12,791 nucleotides of DNA from Thermoplasmata archaeon (GCA_021835265.1 JAKBQK010000153.1:1-12791), one strand, 5' to 3'. Numbered from the stretch's first letter, positions 1-7,274 are shown. Notes: a model not told the origin generated them from the sequence alone. Translations and numbers: made by a program.

Positions 1-99
1 CCGATCTTCTCGCCTTAATTCACTTCTAATGATAATTACGCGGTTGTGATTTTCTCTCTTCGGGTTTCCCGTATTTACCTGCTCAAATTCTAATAACAA
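1..99 (-). CDS. Possible partial ORF leaving the left edge, unidentified
   Basis: On the minus strand an open frame runs from an in-frame TGA (115-117) to the left edge without a stop. The only start codon near its beginning is a TTG at 99-97; no ATG and no Shine-Dalgarno site lie in front of it. The translated stretch is strongly charged and contains NTGNPKRENHN followed by RVIIIRSEL, which looks like real protein rather than random AT-rich translation. I do not recognise the family. It could be the start of a gene transcribed away from the 191-residue protein, a gene remnant, or chance, since only about 33 codons are visible. Confidence 0.25.
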   Translation of the reverse strand, partial: MLLEFEQVNTGNPKRENHNRVIIIRSELRREDR

Positions 100-206
100 T
101 TTGAAAGCATTTTGTCAATGGAAAGGTATGAAAGGTGTAAGTGAACTGTAGAATAATTTACCAATAATAAAGAAAAAGCTATTCTCCTTATTTATAATCT
201 AGGTTC

Positions 207-782
207 ATGATGGATCACAATGTCCTTAGGGATGAGATATCTTCCGCACGAAGGTATCGTGAACTTAAGAACCTAGAGTTGTCCATCTATGGCCTTAGAA
301 ATAAGCTGCCTGTGAGCCTCTACACCGAACTAGGCGGCAGGATCAAGGAAAAAGTTTTAGCTTTTGAATATCCAGATTGCAATTCCTCCAAGATTTCAGT
401 AATATTCTCCAATGGCCTAAAAAAGACTCTCGAACAAGAGGAATGCCATAAAGCCATGTCAAGAGGCATCAAACTTTCTGATTACATCTTTTCGCATTAC
501 GTATCTGTACGCGATTTTGAAATTGAAGATGAAAAAGCTCTAACTAAGTTTGCGGAAAATAAAAAAAACATTTTGGTAGACGGCACACAAGAAGTTGAGA
601 ATTCTTTCACTTCTATGAGCCCCGCTGCATTGAGGGAAAGAATGGATTATCTTCTTAAGAAGGTTGAAAACCTTGAACGTGTAGAGACTATATATGCTGA
701 AAATATTCCTAAAATGGCCAGAGATATGAACGAAATGAAGGACAAAATTGACAAATTAATTAAAACAATGATTCGAGAATAG
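207..782 (+). CDS. Hypothetical protein with C-terminal coiled coil
   Basis: I do not recognise this 191-residue protein. It has no signal peptide or membrane segment and is rich in Lys and Glu, so it is probably cytosolic. Residues about 10-110 look like a mixed alpha/beta domain. Residues about 140-190 show a clear heptad-like pattern (LLKKVENLERVE, then MARDMNEMKDKIDKLI), consistent with a coiled coil used for self-association or partner binding. Two ATG codons are adjacent (207 and 210) and the choice between them is arbitrary. No Shine-Dalgarno site precedes them. AT-rich boxes at 151-160 and 191-198 could each be the TATA element, but the second is too close to the ATG for a simple leaderless start. 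The gene stands alone: 324 bases separate it from the methyltransferase operon, so no functional link is shown. Length and composition make it a likely real gene. Confidence 0.7.
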   Translation: MMDHNVLRDEISSARRYRELKNLELSIYGLRNKLPVSLYTELGGRIKEKVLAFEYPDCNSSKISVIFSNGLKKTLEQEECHKAMSRGIKLSDYIFSHYVSVRDFEIEDEKALTKFAENKKNILVDGTQEVENSFTSMSPAALRERMDYLLKKVENLERVETIYAENIPKMARDMNEMKDKIDKLIKTMIRE

Positions 783-938
783 AGCAATAATAAGTCTATG
801 CAGTGGACTTTCAATTCCCGCTATATCATCTACGCTTTTTGTTTTTATGTTCGGCGAAATTTTAACATTACCTACATAAGCACCTGTTCTAGTATCAACA
901 AAAAAGGGAATTATGTTTGAAACTAAATGTTCTTGCAC
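756..938 (-). pseudogene. Possible small ORF or gene remnant, 60 residues
   Basis: A minus-strand open frame starts at a GTG (938-936) and overlaps the end of the coiled-coil gene tail to tail by 27 bases. The translation reads like real protein: IIPFFVDTRTGAYVGNV, then a Lys-rich stretch, then GIESPLHRLIIALFSN. I cannot assign a family. No Shine-Dalgarno site precedes the GTG and an in-frame TAA lies just upstream (944-942), so if genuine it is either a very short gene or the C-terminal relic of a longer one that lost its 5' end. The overlap makes chance coding possible. Confidence 0.22.
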
Positions 939-1002
939 AAATTATGAAATTCACAGCTAATCCACTTTATGAGATTCGATCAGGAAGTGCTTCTCAGCAT
1001 TC

Positions 1003-1026
1003 AAGATTTAAAATCTTATATATTTA
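1003..1026 (+). promoter_or_regulatory. Candidate promoter/operator of the methyltransferase operon
   Basis: A 15-base near-perfect palindrome (AAGATTT-A-AAATCTT, 1003-1017) abuts and slightly overlaps a TATA-like box (CTTATATATTTA, 1015-1026). In archaea the TFB-recognition element lies directly upstream of TATA, so a protein bound to this palindrome would be well placed to control TFB loading. Transcription would start near 1046-1050, giving a leader of about 60 bases that contains the Shine-Dalgarno site at 1093-1097. AT-rich palindromes also arise by chance. Confidence 0.4.
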
Positions 1027-1092
1027 CATTATGGCAAATACTTTGAGTGTTTTTTCCTGGATATTAAAGTCTCTTAGAAAGGTGCATTTACA

Positions 1093-1097
1093 GGAGG
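1093..1097 (+). promoter_or_regulatory. Shine-Dalgarno site GGAGG
   Basis: GGAGG lies 9 bases before the ATG at 1107 and fixes that start over the in-frame ATG at 1116, which would be 18 bases away. It implies a leadered transcript for the first gene of this operon. Confidence 0.7.
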
Positions 1098-1106
1098 CTC
1101 AGCTTA

Positions 1107-2246
1107 ATGGCGAAAATGAGTAACATCAGAGTCTGGATAGATTTCTATAAGGATATAGTAGCCAAGACAGTATCAAACAAATCGCAAGTTTTGTTTGGAT
1201 TATTTCTGAAGAGGGATATTTTAAAAATCAGGTTGAATTTTGGGTATGAATTCAACCTCAGTAGGAAAAGAATCATTAAATTGGGGATAGTTAGAGATGC
1301 GCTTGATTATGGAATTAAGTTCTCTCTAGATAATGATATCTTGACCATGAGTGCTTTTCCTACGTCATCCTTTTCAGTAAATGTAAAGAAGCATACTTTA
1401 GAAGAGATACTTAACCTGATTTCCTTGTATCATGAATGCGTAGGGGCGGGACTATCTCTCGTATCAAATGAAGACCTTGATGAAAAATCCAAAAAATATT
1501 CAATAATATATGATGCAAACGAAAGAATTCTGGAAGTAAAAAATGGTGACCGGTTTTACGTGAATTCAATTATTCCTGGAATACTCTCCGAGACTTATAT
1601 AAGTGAAATTCACAAAAGAGGAATTGACAATTTCCAGTCACTGAAGATTCTAGATGTCGGAGCTAATTTTGGGGATTCGTCCATATACTTTGCTAAGAGG
1701 GGAGGTTCTGTTTGGGCTGTTGAACCTGTCAAGAACAATTATGCTGCCTTACGAAGAAATATTTCAATAAATAACATGAGTAATATCCAAACATATAATT
1801 TGGCCATCGGCCCAGTCGGCAAACTTTCAATGAACACCAAGGGTCAAGATCTAGATGGATCTGCCTCTGGATTCTACCTTACAGGCAATGATAGTTTTGA
1901 AGAAGTATCTTCAATGCCAGTTGCCTCCTTCATCGACAATTTCATTGGCGAGAATGTTGACTTCCTAAAAATGGACTGCAAAGGTTGCGAAAGATTTCTC
2001 ACCCTAACTGACCTGAAAAAAGTAACCAAATATTTGCATATTGAATTTGACCCATATTCATCGGAAGAGGAAATTCAACAATTAATCGATTTAATTCATG
2101 AAGCGGGTTTCGAGGGACCAATTTTGAATCACAATATCGACGCAGGTATTGGAAAAAGCCGGAGTTATGGCACTTTATATGGCACTAGAATTCCCGATAA
2201 CAATTCCAGCATTTTGGAAGTAAAGGCACATCAAATCAAAAAATGA
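1107..2246 (+). CDS. FkbM-family SAM-dependent methyltransferase
   Basis: This 379-residue protein has an N-terminal region of about 175 residues without recognisable motifs and a C-terminal class I methyltransferase domain of the FkbM type. The SAM-binding loop is ILDVGANFGDSS (181-192), the acidic residue after strand 2 is in VEP (205-207), and the FkbM signature appears as LKMDCKGCE (287-295). The usual form of that motif is K-x-D-x-E-G-x-E, so Lys replaces the first Glu. FkbM enzymes commonly methylate hydroxyl groups of sugars or polyketides. As the first gene of an operon with another methyltransferase and a GT4 enzyme, sugar O-methylation of a surface glycan is the natural inference. 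A strong Shine-Dalgarno site precedes the ATG, and 12 bases separate its stop from the next gene. The protein is probably cytosolic; no membrane segment is obvious. Substrate unknown. Confidence 0.88.
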   Translation: MAKMSNIRVWIDFYKDIVAKTVSNKSQVLFGLFLKRDILKIRLNFGYEFNLSRKRIIKLGIVRDALDYGIKFSLDNDILTMSAFPTSSFSVNVKKHTLEEILNLISLYHECVGAGLSLVSNEDLDEKSKKYSIIYDANERILEVKNGDRFYVNSIIPGILSETYISEIHKRGIDNFQSLKILDVGANFGDSSIYFAKRGGSVWAVEPVKNNYAALRRNISINNMSNIQTYNLAIGPVGKLSMNTKGQDLDGSASGFYLTGNDSFEEVSSMPVASFIDNFIGENVDFLKMDCKGCERFLTLTDLKKVTKYLHIEFDPYSSEEEIQQLIDLIHEAGFEGPILNHNIDAGIGKSRSYGTLYGTRIPDNNSSILEVKAHQIKK

Positions 2247-2252
2247 GAGGAG
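2247..2252 (+). promoter_or_regulatory. Shine-Dalgarno site GAGGAG
   Basis: GAGGAG lies 6 bases before the ATG at 2259, directly after the stop of the FkbM-type gene. It supports translation of the second methyltransferase from a shared transcript. Confidence 0.7.
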
Positions 2253-2258
2253 AAAAAC

Positions 2259-3155
2259 ATGAAATCGAAAATGTCCTTTAAGGAAAAACACCTGATATAC
2301 TACGGTCTGAGAACTGATATAGCGTTCCGCGTGAGGATTCTTGCTAATACAATATTCAAGAAATCCTTTAAAAAAGTGTTTAGGAAACAACTAAACCCAT
2401 CATTGTCGGAATTATCATCAATAGCTGAATTCGAAACAATTGATTCCAATGCTTTCTTAATGAACATGTGTGAAAGCGTGGAGCCATCATTGCCAAATAT
2501 TCGAGCTGAATTTGATGAGCTTCTTTTGGAGTTAAGGAATAGGTATAGGGAGGCCAATTTGGTTTTCCCAAAAATCTTCGCAGTAGGAAATTCCACATCC
2601 TTCGTAATCTATTCTCTGGTAAGACTACTTAAACCACATTATATTGTAGAAACTGGAGTGGCAAATGGCCATTCTACCTTCTTCATTCTTAAAGCCCTTA
2701 AAAAGAACCAAAAAGGTACGTTGGTCAGCTTTGACGTTTCCCCAAAGATTGGGGCCCTTCTTAGAGAAGGTGATAAAGAAAGATGGCAGTTAATTGTTTT
2801 GAAAAAAAACTATAAGAAGGAGATGGAAAGCTCCATCAATAATCTTCCATGGGTAGATCTCTTCATTCATGATAGCGATCATTCCTTTAAATGGCAAGAC
2901 TTTGAATATAACCTTGTTTCTTCAAAACTTAATGAGAACTCTGTTTTTTTAAGTGATGACATCGATGGTAGTTATGCATTCATAGAGTACTGTAAGAAAA
3001 CAAAATCAAAGCCTCAATACCTTGTTGAACCTGCAAAAGTATTTGGAGCAATTTACAACAAAGATTCAATCAAAAGGATCCTTAATGGGGTTGGTTCTCA
3101 ATTAAACCTCACGCCAGAAATAAGGTTGGTGACTCAAAATGAGATCTACGATTGA
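2259..3155 (+). CDS. Class I SAM-dependent methyltransferase (Methyltransf_24-like)
   Basis: The 298-residue protein has a class I methyltransferase core from about residue 105. Motif I is VETGVANGHSTFF (130-142), the acidic residue after the second strand is Asp159 (SFD), and the strand-4 region reads IHDSDHSF (203-210), the pattern of Methyltransf_24 and CmcI-like enzymes, followed by LSDDID (231-236). These acidic and His residues often bind a metal in relatives that methylate hydroxyl groups, so O-methylation is likely but not proven. The N-terminal 100 residues are helical and basic, without a signal peptide. It lies 12 bases after the FkbM-type gene with its own Shine-Dalgarno site, and its last 17 bases overlap the start of the GT4 gene, so the three products are probably made together. 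The acceptor may be a sugar of the glycan that the neighbouring transferases build. Confidence 0.85.
   Translation: MKSKMSFKEKHLIYYGLRTDIAFRVRILANTIFKKSFKKVFRKQLNPSLSELSSIAEFETIDSNAFLMNMCESVEPSLPNIRAEFDELLLELRNRYREANLVFPKIFAVGNSTSFVIYSLVRLLKPHYIVETGVANGHSTFFILKALKKNQKGTLVSFDVSPKIGALLREGDKERWQLIVLKKNYKKEMESSINNLPWVDLFIHDSDHSFKWQDFEYNLVSSKLNENSVFLSDDIDGSYAFIEYCKKTKSKPQYLVEPAKVFGAIYNKDSIKRILNGVGSQLNLTPEIRLVTQNEIYD
3128..3132 (+). promoter_or_regulatory. Shine-Dalgarno site GGTGA inside the preceding gene
   Basis: GGTGA, complementary to the archaeal 16S 3' end, lies 6 bases before the ATG at 3139 and within the coding sequence of the methyltransferase. It supports the overlapping start of the GT4 gene. 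Confidence 0.55.
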
Positions 3156-4389
3156 TTTATTAAGGTCTAATTATAATGTAACTAATACGTCTAATCAAAA
3201 TAAATATACAAATTTAGATCTTGAGATCAACGAAAATGAAGTCCTGAATAATAAGAAAACAAGAATACTTGAAGTAAGCTTTTATAATCCTTATTCTAAA
3301 AAAGGAGCAGGTGTTGAAAACTATGTATTGAAGTTAAAGGATTTTTTTGAAGCAGAAGAATTTGAGGTGAATTTTGCCTATTTAGCCTCAGATGAAGATA
3401 AACCTCATGTTGAAAGAGATGGAGACATAAGAGTAGAAAGCAAATTCATAAATGCATTCCCGTCCCTTTCCAGGCTATCTTACAATATATTGCTCTATTT
3501 AAAACTTAGAAAAAATAGTGACAGATACGAGGTGATTCACATTAACGGTGACAATGGAGCTATGTTGTCGCTTTTGAAAAACAAATTTACAGTAATGACA
3601 ATTCATGGAAGCTGGATTGATTCAACATTAAAAACTATAAAGTTTTCAAAGTTTTTTAATGGAATATATTGGCTGGCCAATTCTATTATCTTAGGTGGAT
3701 TGGAGGCACTAGCTGTTAAAAAGAGTAAAATGGTTTTGAGTGTCTCACAACAGGCAGCACTCCTATTTAGGAGAAGCAAAATTAAGGATCCAATTCTAGT
3801 AATACACCCCTTCATTAAAGATACCTCAACAAATTTTGAGAACAGAGACACAGTAAGGGAGAAATTCCAATTAAAAAATGAAGAGCTCTTATGTTTGTGG
3901 GTTGGGAAAGATCCAATTAGAAAAGGGCTCAGCACTGCCATAGAAGCAGTATTAAAAACGTCAAGTACGCGTCTAATCGTTGTTGGTAGTAATATCAACC
4001 TAAAGAATGATAGGATAATTAACCTTGGTGTGGTAGATGACGATACCCTAAAGGACCTTTATGCTGCATCCGATATTTTCATATTTCCATCTCTTTCGGA
4101 AGGTTTTAGTTTGGCAATTGTTGAAGCTATGGCCGCTGGCCTCGTTCCTTTGATAAGATTTGACAATCCGGGTACTGAAGCAGTTCAACATGGATACAAT
4201 GGATTTGTAGCCAGGAATGACCAGGACTTTATAGATATCCTTAAAGATATAGAAGCGGGAAACTATGACCTAGGGGAATTGGAGCGAAATGCCATTCTTA
4301 CCTCACTTGATTTAAAAAAGGAATTCAACCAGCAAATGCATAAAATAGGGGAAGAAATAGAATCTGTCATAAGGGTCAAAAATAAATGA
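3139..4389 (+). CDS. GT4-family glycosyltransferase
   Basis: The 416-residue GT-B enzyme transfers a sugar from a nucleotide-sugar donor with retention of configuration, as in other GT4 proteins. The N-terminal Rossmann domain shows KKGAGVENYV (54-63) and TIHGS (154-158). The C-terminal donor domain shows VGKDPIRKG (255-263) and the E-x7-E motif SEGFSLAIVEAMAAG (320-334; Glu321 and Glu329). An Asn- and Ser-rich N-terminal tail of about 40 residues precedes the first strand. It is unusual for the family, but no better start codon lies inside it, and the ATG at 3139 is supported by GGTGA. The 17-base overlap with the methyltransferase indicates translational coupling and a shared task. There is no membrane helix, so it probably acts at the cytoplasmic face. 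Donor and acceptor cannot be read from sequence. Confidence 0.9.
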   Translation: MRSTIDLLRSNYNVTNTSNQNKYTNLDLEINENEVLNNKKTRILEVSFYNPYSKKGAGVENYVLKLKDFFEAEEFEVNFAYLASDEDKPHVERDGDIRVESKFINAFPSLSRLSYNILLYLKLRKNSDRYEVIHINGDNGAMLSLLKNKFTVMTIHGSWIDSTLKTIKFSKFFNGIYWLANSIILGGLEALAVKKSKMVLSVSQQAALLFRRSKIKDPILVIHPFIKDTSTNFENRDTVREKFQLKNEELLCLWVGKDPIRKGLSTAIEAVLKTSSTRLIVVGSNINLKNDRIINLGVVDDDTLKDLYAASDIFIFPSLSEGFSLAIVEAMAAGLVPLIRFDNPGTEAVQHGYNGFVARNDQDFIDILKDIEAGNYDLGELERNAILTSLDLKKEFNQQMHKIGEEIESVIRVKNK

Positions 4390-4853
4390 AAAAGATATAA
4401 TTATAAATAATATTCCAAGAAGAGGAACGCGACAGGCAAAAGATGAGTTAATTTCTGTGTATGAATAAAATGAATACTACAGACCTTTAGTTAGCAGTAG
4501 ATATATTGCATTGACCTTTTAACAAAAATGGTTCTCTTTGGATCAGTGGGGGTAAATTCAATCAGCTTCTTTCTTCCGGAATTATACAAAGCAGCACGGA
4601 TCCTTCACATTACACTGGATATTGGCCAATTCTTTGTGAATATAGTATAATGACCTGTGAAACATTTTATTGACAGTCAAATTGGGTGTGTCTTTTTACC
4701 CCCTGAATGTTAAAGAGGTTCACAAAAATAATTGTTAATTCAATCTGTATGTATCCAAGATATTAAATTTGCAACTTGACTCAATTCTTTTTAATTGATC
4801 ACACTAAAAGCAAACAATTTATTTATTCGCGTTCCTAATATATCAAAAGAAAA
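4390..4853. other. 464-base intergenic stretch bounded by an inverted repeat
   Basis: No convincing gene is visible. A perfect 10-base inverted repeat brackets most of it: AGGAACGCGA at 4423-4432 and TCGCGTTCCT at 4827-4836. These arms are unusually G+C-rich for their surroundings. I see no target-site duplication next to them and no transposase. Inside is an ATG-started frame of 40 codons (4528-4650; begins MVLFGSVGVNSISFFLPELY), hydrophobic and possibly a relic of a membrane protein, with no Shine-Dalgarno site. The right end holds a promoter candidate for the next gene. Confidence 0.4.
4818..4825 (+). promoter_or_regulatory. TATA-like box (TTTATTTA) for the GT2 gene
   Basis: The box is centred about 32 bases before the ATG at 4854, and no Shine-Dalgarno site lies between, as expected for a leaderless or nearly leaderless archaeal transcript. 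The sequence is AT-rich overall, so the exact box is uncertain. Confidence 0.4.
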
Positions 4854-5849
4854 ATGCAGAACAATGCTAGAAACCCCAGAAAGATAAGTGTAATAATTAC
4901 AGCATATAACAGAACTGATTACATTCTCGACGCAATGCAATCAGTATTAAATCAAACTCTTTCTAGGGATAATTTCGAAGTAATTGTAATTAAAAATTTT
5001 TCTCAACCAGGTATAGATGAATTCATTGCAGAAAACAAATTCAAGAACGTGGATTTGGAGGGGTTTACTCCTGTACCTGAGATGATTTGGAAAGCAATAA
5101 ATTATTCCAATTATGAAATTTTATCATTTCTCGATGATGATGATATGTATTCCACAGACAAACTGGAAAAAGTATTTGAAGCATTCAATGAAGATAATGA
5201 ATTGGCTTTTCTTCATAATAGCTCATCAATTTTCTATGACAAAGAGAAAACAAGCATTCACGGTCCTATACTTCAAAAAAAGTCCCCGAAAGTTGATCTT
5301 ATATTGCACGGTCCAAAATATGGGCAAGCAGTAATCTATTATGATGCTGCTTTTAATATGAGTTCAATAAGTGTTTCAAAAGATGCTATCAACATGCAAG
5401 CACTAAAATCTTTGTTAACCAACCCAGATATGTTCATGCTTTTCTCATCGATGAAAACATCCAGACCAATAATGATAGATAGCCATCCGCTGACTTTGTA
5501 CAGAATACATGATCTAAACACCTCCGTAAATCAAGCAAAAGACAGAAAAGCTGAATTCCGCAGAATGTACGCTTTGACTTATTACCAAATTTTAGAGATT
5601 ATAAAGGATGAACCATACCTTGAGAAGCTTTTGAATATATATATGGTTCATAGCTTGATTGAGTTGCACATAGCTAATGTAGAACGGGGTGCGCTTTATC
5701 TGAAGGATATGCCAATGCTGATACAAAAGACCTTTTACATCTTTAAATGGGAACCGGAAAAGATTGGCGATATGATATTAACATACGTAAGTGTCTTCTT
5801 GAGGTCTTTGTTTCCAAAATTGCTGCGTAATCAAATATTGCATTCATAA
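4854..5849 (+). CDS. GT2-family glycosyltransferase
   Basis: The 331-residue GT-A enzyme begins with the GT2 nucleotide-binding fold: ISVIITAYNRTDYILDAMQS (11-30), then FEVIVIKNFS (41-50) where many relatives have a DDGS-type sequence, and the metal/donor motif FLDDDDMY (92-99). LYRIHDLNTSV (215-225) resembles the region after the acceptor site in this family. The C-terminal 80 residues are helical and partly hydrophobic (TYVSVFLRSLFP, about 310-321), which may bring the enzyme to the membrane but is short for a true transmembrane helix. It stands alone, with gaps of 464 and 250 bases on its sides and a TATA-like box upstream. Hand counts on two lines of this gene (4981-5040: 14 of 60 G+C; 5161-5220: 16 of 60) show it is very AT-rich, possibly a recent arrival. 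Donor and acceptor unknown. Confidence 0.9.
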   Translation: MQNNARNPRKISVIITAYNRTDYILDAMQSVLNQTLSRDNFEVIVIKNFSQPGIDEFIAENKFKNVDLEGFTPVPEMIWKAINYSNYEILSFLDDDDMYSTDKLEKVFEAFNEDNELAFLHNSSSIFYDKEKTSIHGPILQKKSPKVDLILHGPKYGQAVIYYDAAFNMSSISVSKDAINMQALKSLLTNPDMFMLFSSMKTSRPIMIDSHPLTLYRIHDLNTSVNQAKDRKAEFRRMYALTYYQILEIIKDEPYLEKLLNIYMVHSLIELHIANVERGALYLKDMPMLIQKTFYIFKWEPEKIGDMILTYVSVFLRSLFPKLLRNQILHS

Positions 5850-6070
5850 TTCCCTTTCTTCGTTATGTGAGTACTTCATTCAAAACATGCCTTTCTGAAG
5901 TCCCACTTCCCTAAATATTATTGTAATCCCTCGTTTACCACTTAGAAAGAACGTTTATATCTAATATGAATTGATATTGCTACTCATTTCAAAGTTCATG
6001 TGTGAGGTCAGGCACTCATTACAATGACATTAACTAATAAATCAATGTTTACTCTTACAAAGGTTGGTTA

Positions 6071-6078
6071 ATATAAAT
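6071..6078 (+). promoter_or_regulatory. TATA-like box (ATATAAAT) for the GT4 gene at 6100
   Basis: The box is centred about 25 bases before the ATG at 6100, the spacing expected when transcription starts at the start codon. The GGAG at 6083-6086 is 13 bases from the ATG, too far for a good Shine-Dalgarno site, so a leaderless start is more likely. Confidence 0.5.
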
Positions 6079-6099
6079 GACAGGAGTATGTAATTTGCA

Positions 6100-7176
6100 A
6101 TGAAAGTCAATGTGATTAATAATTTACCACCTCCATCAGCAATTTATAGATATGCCAATGATTTGGCAACTGCCCTCTCCCCTAACAGCGAATTAATCAA
6201 CTTATTATATGACCCGTCTAGGTGGAAATTAGAGAACCAAAGTAATAAGTATGCCGGGAAATTTGGAAACCACTATATAGTGAATGCAACTTTTAACAAC
6301 ATTGCTTATGGCTCTTTAGTTGGGTCACTACGAGATAGTTTGAGAGGTGGTGAGTTTGTGCATTATGTACACGAATCGGCTAAACCATTTGAATTGCCTC
6401 TGGAAAGGTGTGTTGCTACATTACATGAAAACCCTGAAATTAGATTTAAAACCGACCTTTACTCTAACGATAATTCTTCCTTAGCTGAATACGTGAATAC
6501 TAGATTTAGAAAGTGGGTTTACAACGACTATAAGCATTTCCATAATGTACTCACTATTTCGGAATGGGTGAAAAAAGGCCTGGAGGAATATGGCTTTTCT
6601 GGGAATATCAAAGTTATATATCCCCCCATATCAAAGGAGTTTTATACGATCCAAGATAAAATTTCTCTGAGAAAGAAATTAAACCTGCCTCTCGATAAAA
6701 AATTGGTATTGTCGGTATCTACCAACAGCAAACGAAAGAATTTGAAAATGGTAAAGGAAACTTTGGAAAAATTAGGAAACGATGCCCTTCTAGTAAGAGT
6801 TGGAGAAGATATTGGCTTTGGACGTACTTTTCATAATGTAGATGGAACCATGCTAAATGAAATCTATAATGCATGTGACCTTCTTCTTTTTCCAACACTT
6901 GCAGAAGGTTATGGATACCCAATTGTGGAAGCATTTTCTGTTGGACTTCCAGTGGTATCGTCCGACATAGATGTGATAAGAGAGACTGCCGGCGATGCGG
7001 CGATTTTAGTCGACCCCAATTCTGTTGGAAGCGTTCTTGAGGGTGTCAAATGTGCTCTATCATCTTTTGAAGAGCTGAGTAAGAAGGGACTCAACCGATC
7101 TTCATTATTTTCTTTTAACAAATTTAGACAGGGCATACAGGAATTTTACCTGAGACTAGGATATAAAGAAAATTAA
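6100..7176 (+). CDS. GT4-family glycosyltransferase
   Basis: The 358-residue GT-B enzyme is a retaining glycosyltransferase. Its N-terminal acceptor domain is divergent and short, with HYVHES (88-93) and ATLHENPE (106-113) in the positions where GT4 enzymes carry conserved His residues. The C-terminal donor domain is typical: LSVSTNSKRKNL (204-215), with the basic residues that contact donor phosphate, and AEGYGYPIVEAFSVGLPV (268-285), giving the E-x7-E pair Glu269 and Glu277. Then come SSDIDVIRE and ILVDP. No signal peptide or membrane helix is visible. The gene is preceded by 250 bases of non-coding sequence with a well-placed TATA-like box and followed by a hairpin plus T-run, so it appears to be its own transcription unit. 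Specificity cannot be assigned; mannosyl- and glucosyltransferases of archaeal surface glycans belong to the same family. Confidence 0.9.
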   Translation: MKVNVINNLPPPSAIYRYANDLATALSPNSELINLLYDPSRWKLENQSNKYAGKFGNHYIVNATFNNIAYGSLVGSLRDSLRGGEFVHYVHESAKPFELPLERCVATLHENPEIRFKTDLYSNDNSSLAEYVNTRFRKWVYNDYKHFHNVLTISEWVKKGLEEYGFSGNIKVIYPPISKEFYTIQDKISLRKKLNLPLDKKLVLSVSTNSKRKNLKMVKETLEKLGNDALLVRVGEDIGFGRTFHNVDGTMLNEIYNACDLLLFPTLAEGYGYPIVEAFSVGLPVVSSDIDVIRETAGDAAILVDPNSVGSVLEGVKCALSSFEELSKKGLNRSSLFSFNKFRQGIQEFYLRLGYKEN

Positions 7177-7274
7177 AGTGGGTATGGAGAAGAGTATTGG
7201 ACTTTACATACATTCATTTGTAGACTTATAAAAATAGCCAGCTAGATACACATGTATTTATTTTTAAGCCTCAT

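Noticed and set aside
917..1123. Plus-strand 68-codon frame before the FkbM-type gene
   Set aside because: It starts at TTG without a Shine-Dalgarno site, overlaps the methyltransferase start and its GGAGG site, and contains the candidate promoter. The composition is not convincing.
2300..2598. Two minus-strand frames inside the second methyltransferase gene
   Set aside because: They lie antisense to a gene with clear methyltransferase motifs and show no motifs of their own.
3603..3998. 131-codon minus-strand frame inside the GT4 gene
   Set aside because: It is long for a shadow but fully antisense to a well-supported GT4 coding region, and its Leu/Ser-rich translation lacks any domain pattern.
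4528..4650. 40-codon hydrophobic frame in the 464-base gap
   Set aside because: It reads somewhat like a membrane-protein fragment, but it is too short, has no ribosome site and no recognisable family. I kept it only as a remark on the gap.
5850..6099. 250-base gap searched for RNA genes, C/D-box motifs and repeats
   Set aside because: Only the promoter candidate at 6071-6078 was found. There is no tRNA fold, no C/D box pair and no repeat array.
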